Positions 26,301-32,971 of a stretch of DNA of 64,000 bases are shown piece by piece (within the stretch, counting starts at the first letter, position 1; each line of letters begins with the position of its first letter). The notes beneath the pieces were generated by a model. That model saw nothing but the letters and a program-made list of their open reading frames with translations, had not been told where the DNA came from and made no database searches. Location of the stretch: contig JBKDQE010000013.1 in the NCBI GenBank assembly GCA_046342195.1, forward strand, positions 124,001 to 188,000, read 5' to 3'. The stretch is from CANHBY01 sp046342195 (GTDB lineage Bacteria; Pseudomonadota; Gammaproteobacteria; Burkholderiales; Burkholderiaceae_C). A program made the position numbers and the translations under genes.

Positions 26301-26922
26301 TCGTGACCGCACCTGCCAAGGCCATATCGCATTCTTGGCTGATTAAACTTTGTGCCGCCGTATGAATGGCTACCAATGAGCTTGAGCATGCAGTCTGGAT
26401 ATTGACACTCGGGCCCTTAAGATTCAGCATGTAAGAGACACGGGTGCTGAGGAAGTCTTTGTCATTTCCTGTGTGGCGCAGCAAAAAAAAACCACTCGAT
26501 TTGACTAACTCGGGGTGCGTCAGCAGGTGCCGATACATGTAGGCATGATGCCCTGCACCCGCGAAAACCCCAATTGCCCCGTCAAATTGATCGGGCACAT
26601 GGCCTGCATCTTCCAGGGCTTCCCAGGCGCATTCCAAAAAATGACGGTGCTGGGGGTCCATGATTTCAGCATCGCGGGGGCTGAAACCAAAAAAATGGGC
26701 GTCAAAATACTCCATCTCGGGCAGCACCCCACCACGTCGCACATACGAAGCTTGCTGGAAAACAGAAGGGTTCACACCCACAGCCCTCAATTGCTCTTCT
26801 GTGAATGAACTCAAACACTCACGACCCTCGCGCAGGTGGCTCCAAAACTGGGCGATCTGAGTCGCGCCGGAAAATCGCCCTGCCATGCCAATCACAGCGA
26901 TGTCGGTGTGTGAAATATCCAT
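20389..26922 (-). CDS. Type I polyketide synthase, single module KS-AT-KR-DH-ACP-TE
   Basis: One extension module plus chain release, 2177 residues. Ketosynthase, about 7-430: Cys179 in TACSSSL, then EAHGTGT and KSNIGH. Acyltransferase, about 520-820: Ser629 in GHSMGEY with AAHSS where malonyl and methylmalonyl enzymes differ, probably malonyl. Ketoreductase, about 1140-1350: TGGTGGLG and Tyr1322 in the VDYASANAF segment. Dehydratase hot-dog domain, about 1395-1640: His1408 before GGDALIPGTGY, and an Asp in LHPALMD. Carrier protein: Ser1790 in GGHSLL. Thioesterase, about 1890-2160: Cys1944 in GLCAGG instead of Ser, and His2133. The start is the ATG at 26922, with AAGG eight bases upstream; the frame opens 23 codons earlier. 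Placing DH after KR is unusual. The NRPS directly upstream should supply the acyl chain. Confidence 0.93.
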   Translation of the reverse strand: MDISHTDIAVIGMAGRFSGATQIAQFWSHLREGRECLSSFTEEQLRAVGVNPSVFQQASYVRRGGVLPEMEYFDAHFFGFSPRDAEIMDPQHRHFLECAWEALEDAGHVPDQFDGAIGVFAGAGHHAYMYRHLLTHPELVKSSGFFLLRHTGNDKDFLSTRVSYMLNLKGPSVNIQTACSSSLVAIHTAAQSLISQECDMALAGAVTIELPHHQGYFYREGEVLSADGYCRSFDAHSKGTVFSSGVGIVVLRRLRDALADGDMVRAVIKGSAINNDGHAKVGYLAPSVEGQAQVIAEALAVADVRPETVSYIEAHGTGTPLGDAIEMAALRQVFRKSTSAKGFCAVGSVKSNIGHTDTAAGVAGLMKVVLALQHRELPPSLGLTTPNPQCEFENSPFFVNTALRPWPALAGGPRRAGVTSLGVGGTNAHVILEEAPLGERSGPSREYQLLVLSAKTATALEANTQALADHFQEHPELNVADAAHTLRLGRQAMPLRRVLVCEASAEAAHTALRSPVPPQAWTDTAPPEGRSRVFMFAGGGAQYPGMGADLYAHEPVFRAAVNECLILLSREESADFKSLIFPHHEDLPSAAQAMQKPSWALPCLFIIQYAQARLWMSWGVQPSTFIGHSMGEYTAALLAGVFTLEDALRLVLLRGRLFETLPSGAMLSVPLPEEDLKALIGPELSMAAVNGPQLSVVSGPVHAIESFQKSLLEREIDAVRLHISVAAHSSMLDPILPAFSDFFSRIDLRAPKLPWVSNLDGTWISQEQATSPAYWVRHLRETVRFSAGLKTLLDQTPKVFLEVGPGSTLATLVRQHPLQPEWHRVLHSMPHPRENIGDQALAIQTLGRLWACGATVDWQAFQGAEKRHRVNLPTYRFDHQKYWIEPGQPQAVKNDGARQKRTDVSEWFYQPMWEGRPLRPQHTGHAQPGQRQTVWVFSEGGSLFKALIARLRQQGARVFEVRAGLNYSRQADIFTIQPGQAPHMSHLVTELLAETAQPHCIYHGWLLTADKRIGDPWAELERSRRLGFDPLLHLAQAFGHAAVDDRMHWCVVTDHLQRVGSETGLVPAKATVLGPCTVIPCEFPHIRCQSIDLIVPAPGSWREEQVVQHLLDEPCSPWGEDILAYRAGERWMRSFTPVPLPMATFENGLRPGGTYLMTGGTGGLGLELASMMAQSCRLNLILLGRSPLPPRNEWTNHLETASPSDPQARRLQKLMALEEQGAQLMVASVDVSDASGMVSVLKKAHARFGMIHGLVHAAGILNDGLIQSKEDTSVSEVWAPKIQGILVLEAAIRQVQPQTPPDFLILFSSISAFAGLPGQVDYASANAFLDAYAQSRALNNGIRTVSINWSAWQKVGMAADFERRLGLAPPLDVHPGHPLVERCLKAGPDQREYRTEFSLERHWILHEHAIRGGDALIPGTGYLELVRAAFSHRAPADPAWLELRHLSFVTPCAVKPGHSHELRVLFQRSASHWHFQVMSRQSESSHEHWKEHVQGEAQWTAPRPTTRLVWNDIAARCRQRSEISQNLAQHPHLLLGPRWANVVRIDFGEREALVQLELPAVFEGDLDAMPLHPALMDMATAGAQSLVPDIRTDLDFFVPAAYAKVLVMAPLVPQIISHIRYRPDESSQGQSAVYDITVADHAGRVLVDIEGFTMIRVEKKNGLSDASWQGSRSLKKPDQPGLNGAHESLMEGFANGILPAEGGEVWARILGGPHAAQIIVSRLDFPAALVPPSPQHVTHEPAATKEPLALLDGEAPATELERFIAEMWRDMLGVQSVGVQSHFFDMGGHSLLALQVMSRIKKRTGQTLPLTSLLQAPTVRSFATLLEPSPDTVRVLPRVHQAPLSAVPVLHTEVKQTVVMMRAAPPGPQSSPPLFFIHDGNGETLLYRTLGLALRHDQAIYGLQPEYQADGRVAHTSIESMAAAHVKQIRRVQPDGPYFLAGLCAGGVIAVEMARQLEDAGEANLWVALMDAGDVQAKEKPFRLSRQRWQHFLAALNERPAPAGAAAAPWRLAQVLPLLARKTANLARYELSSRVQAHRDRQQFHRLRNVNGLNGHMVPTSNDLSYLKIYEHAHREHIPRGTLQRTHIVLFRATRGDGSAADMPYREKFEDPLLGWQPRVASAVLAEDIPGGHSSMLQGPHVQVLAEKMQFHLDVALRMARQTEGTFEDEPGLSSVA

Positions 26923-27022
26923 ATTGCTTGCCTTCATCATCACGTTTTCAGTGCGCCTTGACATCACTGCCTGTCCCCACCAGGACATCAATCTGCCAAG
27001 GCATCAATTCACGACACCCCGC

Positions 27023-30000
27023 TCAAGCGCCCGCATCCAGCACCGTTGAAGCAGTGGCTCTTGACCAAGCCAGACGTCTGCCCTGAGCGCGTTTAAAACC
27101 CTGTGTTGCGCTTGTCACCTCTGGCTCTTCACGAGCCAAATGCCGCGCCAAACTGGCGACCGTGGGAAAGCGAAAAATATCGGTGATGGATACATCACGA
27201 TCAGTGGCTTGACGCAGTTTGCCCAACACTTGCACGGCCAGCAGGGAATGGCCCCCTAAGTCGAAAAAATTATCTTGAGTGCTCAATTGGTTGAGGTTCA
27301 AAACCTCTTTCCAGATCGCAGTCAGGAGTTGCTCAATATTGTTCTGCGGCTCTGTGTGAGGCTCTGAATGCCTCTGTGCAACAAGCTGTGACGGGGCAGG
27401 CAAAGCCTGGCGGTCAAGCTTGCCGTTCGGCGTTTGGGGTAAGGCATTCAAACGCACAAAGGCCGATGGCACCATAAATTCGGGCAACTGCGCCTTGAGC
27501 ATTTCTTTGAGTTCGGTTTCACCTGCTTCCACCCGGCCCGAAGGCACCCAATACGCGACAAGCCGCGCATCGCCAGGGACATCTTCCCGGGCAAGCACCA
27601 CGGCCTCACGAACTCGTGGGTGCCTCAAAAGGCAGGCTTCGATCTCACCCAGCTCAATACGAAACCCACGCAGCTTGATTTGGTGATCAAGCCGCCCTAA
27701 AAATTCGAGCGAGCCATCAGCTCGAAAGCGTGCCAAATCGCCCGTACGATAAACCCGGCCAGCCCGGGTACCGCGCAAAGGATCTATCATAAAGCGCTCG
27801 GCAGTCAGTTCAGGACGAAGCCAATAACCCCGCACCACGCCTGCGCCGCCAATCACCACTTCTCCGGGCACGCCCCAAGGCACGGGCTGCCAGCGTGAAT
27901 CCAAGACATCAATCGATTGATTGAGCAGAGGGTGACCCAGGGAAATGGTCTTTTCACCAGGGTTCATGAGGTGCGCCGCAGACCAAATCGTGGTCTCGGT
28001 AGGGCCGTACATGTTCATGAGCTTTCCCCCCACCAGCGCATGCAGTTCTTGAGCCAAAGAAGCAGGTAAAGCCTCACCGCCGATCATCCATCGTTTGAGC
28101 TGCCGCAACCCTTCCCGGGCACGCTCATCAAGGAGCAACATGCGGGCCATTGAGGGTGTGCACTGAAAATGGGTCACCCCATAACGCATTATCAAGGCGG
28201 GCACGGTGTTGTCATCTTCGGCCACGCTCTGAGGCGAAGCAGCCAAGCGCAAGGCGTTCAGATGCTGAAGGTGCTCAAGCACGATCTCAGAGGCCACACC
28301 GAAATCGATGAGGCAGGCGACATCGTGAACGCCGATGGCCTTCAGTTTTTTGACCATGGCCAAGCATGAGCCGGGCGTTCCAAACAGGCCGCTACTTTCA
28401 TAATAGCGCTCAAACGCATGAACCAACAGGCCATTCAGGTCTTCTTCGTTCAAGCTTTTGAGATCCATCCCCGATGCCGAGGTGTCCATCCCCTCCTGGC
28501 GTCTGAAAGCCGGGAAAGACCAAGCATACTGCTGAATTAACTCAACCGAGCTGCGCAAATAATCGATGAGCGGCTGACGCACCTTGGCCCGCACATCCGC
28601 CTCTTCTTGCCCCACCAAAGTGTGAAGCATCAAAGACACATAACCCTCGCCAGGGTGACCAGCCTGCACCCACGCTTGCCGATAAATGGCCAGCTTGGCA
28701 GCCAGCTCATCAATACTTTGCCCCAAGAGATGCGTCAAGACCTTGACACCCAAACGTCCTGCCAAGGCAAAAGTTTCAGGGTTGCCGGCTGTCGTGATCC
28801 ATACGGGCAACTCCGCTTGTACAGGACGCGGCAAAGTGCCAACCTCCACCATTGGCCCGGCACCTCCAGGAAAACTCAGCCGCTCACCTCGCCACAGGCG
28901 CCGAACCACGTCGAGGCTTTCCTGCAAAACTTCTTTGTTTCGAGCAAAATTTTCAGGCTTGAATACAAAATCATCAGGCTGCCAGCCAGAGGCAAAAGAC
29001 ACGCCAACACGGCCTCCCGAGAGGTTGTCAACCACGGCCCAATCCTCGGCCACCCGGATGGGATGATGCAACGGCAGCACCACACTGCCAGCCCGGATCT
29101 GAAGGCGCTGAGTGATGGCTGCCAAGGCTGCGCTGGTGACTGCCGGGTTAGGATAGGCTCCTCCAAAGGCATGAAAATGTCGCTCTGGCGTCCAGACTGC
29201 GGCAAAGCCGTGTTGATCGGCAAATTTTGCACCTTCCAGCAAGAGCTGATACTTGTTTCTCGACCCCACTGATTCATCGCTTGAAAAATAAAACAGGCTG
29301 AAGTCCATGGGCCGATGATCCGCCCCAGCTGCCAAGAACGGTGCGGCAGGAGGCCGCTCGTCGTGCGTGGCCAAAATGACTTGGTAGCCACGGGTCAGGG
29401 GCCAACACAACTCAAGCACCGAAATATCAAAACTCAAACTGGTCACGGCCAACCACACCCCCGGCTCGTCATGACCAAGATGCTGATCCATGCCGGCGAA
29501 AAAATTCACCACATTGCCATGTTCGACCATCACTCCCTTGGGCTTTCCCGTAGAACCGGAGGTATAAATGACATAGGCCAAATGGTGTGGCTGCGCCCCG
29601 CCATCAAAAGCATCATCCGGTTCTTGATCCATCCGGGGCTTATTGGTATCCAGAGCCACAATCGTGCTGCCACAGTGGGGGGGAACCTGATGCAAGCATT
29701 GAGAATGCGTCAAAAGCACCGGCAGCTTGGCATCCTGGATCATGTATTCAATACGATCACGAGGGTAATGGGGGTCGAGTGGCACATAAGCCCCGCCAGC
29801 CTTGTGAATCGCGAGCAAGCCAATCACCATGTCGAGCGAGCGATCCAAAAAAAGCCCCACAAGCACTTCTGGCCCCACCCCCAAAGACACCAATTGACGG
29901 GCCAACTGATTGGCTTTTTGATCAAGCTCCAAATAACTGAGAGATTGCCCCTTGCACACCAGCGCCGTTTTCTCGGGTGTGCGGGCCACTTGCTCGCTGA

Positions 30001-31723
30001 TAAGATGATGCACACAGGCTTCCCGCCGGCCAAGGCCTTCAGTTCGGAACCCATTTTCCAGCATGACGCGACGCTCAGCGGGCGACAGCAGGCTCCAGCA
30101 GGCGGCCTGCATCCCTGGGTTATTCAAGGCATCCGAAACCATGGCTTCCCACTGAGACTGCATGGCCAACACAGTATCAGGCAGGAGCTTGGTTTCGTCA
30201 TAAATCCAGCGCAGGGTTTCGCCTTTCTCGTCAATGGCCAAGGTTAACTCGGAACCCTGCAAGGCCTGGGCATTTTCCACTGCGTCCACAATGATCAAAG
30301 CCACCGGAAGCACCAGCAAACCACCCGGTGCCGCTCCAGGTCGCAAAGCGGGGGTGCGCAGCATCAGGTCACTGGAATAGGTCAGATGATTCCGCAGATG
30401 CCCCAGGTGCGAGCTGATATTGGCGATCAATGTGGCGGCGTTTTGAGAGTAATCGATGGGGCAGCGCCACGGCACCTGAGCCGCAAACCAAGGCCCCATG
30501 CCTTGAACCATAGCACGCAAGGCAGGGTCAGAAAAACCAATATCCAGCACATCCTTGTCACACAAGCGGCCCAAGTAACATAAGCTCAAAGCCAGCCAGC
30601 CTTCAGTGGACCATGCCCCTCCCACCCCCACCTTTTTTAAAGACGAATCAGCGTATCGATAAGCAGGGGTCGATGTTTTTTGATGGCGATGGATCAGCGG
30701 CAACTCAAGCGGCTCAGCAGTGGCAAGCGCGTGCTGCCAATAAGGCTCAAAGCGCGCCACTTCTGAATTCAAAGTGCTCAGCCGGTCTCTCAGATCCGGG
30801 GACAATGTTTCAAACACCGAACCTACCCCCAGCCTGCCGTCAGAGGCCATCATCAACGGCATCAGTGGCTTGCCATCCAGGGTTTCGATACGTTCAAAGC
30901 AGAGATCTTGATCGGCGGTGGTCACGATCATGCTTTCTTGGCCCAAGCTCACCACAGTACCCGGTACAGAGTCAGAACCCGTGGATTGAATTTTCACCCC
31001 ACCCAGAACCAGAAGCTGACCCGCTACACAAGCCTTGGCGCACCCTACAGGGTTACCATAAGATCCAAAATCCAAGGCTCGCACCCACGCCGAGATTTGA
31101 ACGGCACTTTGGTTCCAATTGATGGCACCCGCCGCCGCCGGACGATCTGCACGCGTATAAAAATGCCGCGGAGCTCTGTTTTGAGGATGCCGAATCAAGT
31201 GGCCTTGGGCAAGCCCCTGAATCAAACGGGCAAAGCTTTCAACCCCCGCTTCGAAACATTTGGCATTCAGGCTGAGCGCAGTTTCTTCCGGCGAAATCGC
31301 GAAACGCTGCTGTAAAAGAATGTCGCCACGATCCACCTTCCCGGTCATGAGATGCCAGGTGATGCCATGCCCGGCCTCCTGATTCAACAAGGCCCATACA
31401 GGGGCATTCAGGCCGGCATAATCTGGCAATAAACCATCATGAAAATTAATCGCCGCTGATTGCGGCAAGCGAATAATGGCCGAAGGAAGCACTTCCAGAT
31501 GGGTAATGCTGAACAAATAATCAAAGAAATGCAAATCTTCACTGACCAGCAAATCCTGAACGGATTCCAGAACCCGAATCCCCTCCTCTGCGGCCCATCG
31601 CCGCACCGGCTCGGCCCGAGTCACTACCGCCAACAAGCGATGTCCGGCTTCCAGTAAATTGTGAGCGCACTGAATCAAGAGTGACTCAGATCCCACTAAC
31701 ACGCAGCGCCAAGAATGGGTCAT
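27023..31723 (-). CDS. NRPS: formyltransferase, condensation remnant, adenylation domain with inserted luciferase-like monooxygenase, carrier protein
   Basis: This 1566-residue loading module starts with a methionyl-tRNA-formyltransferase-like domain (about 1-300) whose catalytic triad is intact: Asn93, His95 and Asp131. Residues about 310-580 resemble only the C-terminal half of a condensation domain, with no HHxxxDG. The adenylation domain begins near 595, with A3 around 717-731 (YTSGSTGKPKG) and A4 at Asp766. A monooxygenase of the bacterial luciferase type fills about 806-1160, then adenylation resumes (YGPTETT, A10 Lys1435). The carrier serine is Ser1493. The specificity residues read DILQMGMIWK, against DILQLGLIWK for glycine. 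The ATG at 31723 was preferred to a GTG three codons earlier. The PKS follows on the same strand, 100 bases after the stop. Confidence 0.93.
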   Translation of the reverse strand: MTHSWRCVLVGSESLLIQCAHNLLEAGHRLLAVVTRAEPVRRWAAEEGIRVLESVQDLLVSEDLHFFDYLFSITHLEVLPSAIIRLPQSAAINFHDGLLPDYAGLNAPVWALLNQEAGHGITWHLMTGKVDRGDILLQQRFAISPEETALSLNAKCFEAGVESFARLIQGLAQGHLIRHPQNRAPRHFYTRADRPAAAGAINWNQSAVQISAWVRALDFGSYGNPVGCAKACVAGQLLVLGGVKIQSTGSDSVPGTVVSLGQESMIVTTADQDLCFERIETLDGKPLMPLMMASDGRLGVGSVFETLSPDLRDRLSTLNSEVARFEPYWQHALATAEPLELPLIHRHQKTSTPAYRYADSSLKKVGVGGAWSTEGWLALSLCYLGRLCDKDVLDIGFSDPALRAMVQGMGPWFAAQVPWRCPIDYSQNAATLIANISSHLGHLRNHLTYSSDLMLRTPALRPGAAPGGLLVLPVALIIVDAVENAQALQGSELTLAIDEKGETLRWIYDETKLLPDTVLAMQSQWEAMVSDALNNPGMQAACWSLLSPAERRVMLENGFRTEGLGRREACVHHLISEQVARTPEKTALVCKGQSLSYLELDQKANQLARQLVSLGVGPEVLVGLFLDRSLDMVIGLLAIHKAGGAYVPLDPHYPRDRIEYMIQDAKLPVLLTHSQCLHQVPPHCGSTIVALDTNKPRMDQEPDDAFDGGAQPHHLAYVIYTSGSTGKPKGVMVEHGNVVNFFAGMDQHLGHDEPGVWLAVTSLSFDISVLELCWPLTRGYQVILATHDERPPAAPFLAAGADHRPMDFSLFYFSSDESVGSRNKYQLLLEGAKFADQHGFAAVWTPERHFHAFGGAYPNPAVTSAALAAITQRLQIRAGSVVLPLHHPIRVAEDWAVVDNLSGGRVGVSFASGWQPDDFVFKPENFARNKEVLQESLDVVRRLWRGERLSFPGGAGPMVEVGTLPRPVQAELPVWITTAGNPETFALAGRLGVKVLTHLLGQSIDELAAKLAIYRQAWVQAGHPGEGYVSLMLHTLVGQEEADVRAKVRQPLIDYLRSSVELIQQYAWSFPAFRRQEGMDTSASGMDLKSLNEEDLNGLLVHAFERYYESSGLFGTPGSCLAMVKKLKAIGVHDVACLIDFGVASEIVLEHLQHLNALRLAASPQSVAEDDNTVPALIMRYGVTHFQCTPSMARMLLLDERAREGLRQLKRWMIGGEALPASLAQELHALVGGKLMNMYGPTETTIWSAAHLMNPGEKTISLGHPLLNQSIDVLDSRWQPVPWGVPGEVVIGGAGVVRGYWLRPELTAERFMIDPLRGTRAGRVYRTGDLARFRADGSLEFLGRLDHQIKLRGFRIELGEIEACLLRHPRVREAVVLAREDVPGDARLVAYWVPSGRVEAGETELKEMLKAQLPEFMVPSAFVRLNALPQTPNGKLDRQALPAPSQLVAQRHSEPHTEPQNNIEQLLTAIWKEVLNLNQLSTQDNFFDLGGHSLLAVQVLGKLRQATDRDVSITDIFRFPTVASLARHLAREEPEVTSATQGFKRAQGRRLAWSRATASTVLDAGA

Positions 31724-31810
31724 GATCAACACAAGAGTGACACAATGTAAAACCCTGTTTGTAGCGGCGCCCTGCCCCGCACCCCTTGATCATCCGCAAG
31801 CCAATCGATA

Positions 31811-31829
31811 CCATGCCTTGATTGCATGG
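31811..31829. promoter_or_regulatory. Palindrome between divergent NRPS and nadM genes
   Basis: CCATGC and GCATGG form a perfect six-base-pair inverted repeat with a seven-base loop, roughly mid-way in the 171-base region that must hold the start signals of both the NRPS operon and nadM. It could be an operator half-site pair or a chance hairpin. Confidence 0.3.
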
Positions 31830-31894
31830 CCTGGCCCAGATCCCGCACGGCAACGGGTACCAAGGCTTATTCAACCCGCCCTTGATCCGACACC

Positions 31895-32971
31895 ATGACT
31901 TTGCCGAAAAAACGCGACGTCGCGGTCTATATCGGCCGATTCCAACCTTTTCACCTCGGGCATCTGGCTCTTTTGCGTCAGGCCCTGGAGGTTGCTGAGC
32001 ACGTCATTGTGGTGCTTGGTTCAGCCTTTCAGGCCCGCACACCCAAAAACCCGTTCACCTGGCTTGAGCGCTGCGAAATAATTCAACTCAGCCTGAGCGC
32101 AGACGAACAATCTCGTTTGCACTTCATGCCCGTCCGCGATTACTACGATGAAGATCAATGGGTACAGGCGGTTCAGCAGGGCGTGACTGGAATCGTGTCA
32201 TGCCTTCTGCCTGGGCAGGCCCCCCAGATCGTCATGATCGGCCATTTCAAAGACACAAGCAGCCGCTACCTGCAAGGTTTTCAGGCTTGGGAGCTTCTGT
32301 CGGTGCCGCGCGCCAACTCCGTCGATGCCACGTCCATTCGCGATGCTTTTCTGGGCTGCGCCGGTCAAAACCTGGGCCAGGTTCTCGCATCGCTCGCCTC
32401 AGCCACCCCCCCCGGCACCTTGAGCTTCCTGCGCGCCTGGGCCGCCCTGCCTCCTTACTTGGCCCTCTGCCAAGAGTGGGAAATACTGCGCCGCTATAAA
32501 GCGGCCTGGGCTCAAGCCCCCTACACGCCCGTGTTTGTCACAGCCGATGCCTTGGTGCGATGCAACGATGCAGTTCTGCTCATCCAACGCGGGCAAGCCC
32601 CCGGCCTCGGTTTATACGCTCTTCCTGGCGGTTTTATCGACCCTCACGAACGCACCTATGATTCGGCTTTGCGTGAATTACGCGAAGAAACCCGACTTGG
32701 CACCCCCGAGGCCGCTTTGAAAGCTTGTTTCAAAGGCAGCGCCGTGTTTGATCACCCTGAACGTAGCCAGCGCGGACGCACCATCACTCATGCTTTCTAC
32801 TTTGACCTCGGTCAACGTGCATTCCCTGATATCAGCGCGGCCGATGATGCCCAAGCCGTTGCCTGGATACCTTTGTCACACATTTCATCACTTGAAGATC
32901 AATTCCATGATGACCACTTTCATATTCTGAATCATTTCATAACTCTTCCGCCAAAGTCAGAACCTCACTAA
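31895..32971 (+). CDS. nadM: Bifunctional NMN adenylyltransferase / Nudix hydrolase
   Basis: The N-terminal half (1-180) is a nucleotidyltransferase with GRFQPFHLGH at residues 14-23 and a late DATSIRD, as in NadM, which joins NMN with ATP to form NAD. The C-terminal half (about 205-350) is a Nudix domain with the box GGFIDPHE...RELREETRLG around 246-268, expected to hydrolyse ADP-ribose or a related compound. The 358-residue fusion matches the cyanobacterial Slr0787-type enzymes. The first half salvages NAD and the second clears its breakdown products. Its 3' end overlaps the convergent kinase gene by 35 bases. Confidence 0.93.
   Translation: MTLPKKRDVAVYIGRFQPFHLGHLALLRQALEVAEHVIVVLGSAFQARTPKNPFTWLERCEIIQLSLSADEQSRLHFMPVRDYYDEDQWVQAVQQGVTGIVSCLLPGQAPQIVMIGHFKDTSSRYLQGFQAWELLSVPRANSVDATSIRDAFLGCAGQNLGQVLASLASATPPGTLSFLRAWAALPPYLALCQEWEILRRYKAAWAQAPYTPVFVTADALVRCNDAVLLIQRGQAPGLGLYALPGGFIDPHERTYDSALRELREETRLGTPEAALKACFKGSAVFDHPERSQRGRTITHAFYFDLGQRAFPDISAADDAQAVAWIPLSHISSLEDQFHDDHFHILNHFITLPPKSEPH

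Noticed and set aside
29315..30247. 310-codon open frame on the plus strand inside the NRPS
   Set aside because: It is antisense to well-conserved adenylation and monooxygenase coding, lacks any recognisable motif and is explained by codon bias of the gene on the other strand.
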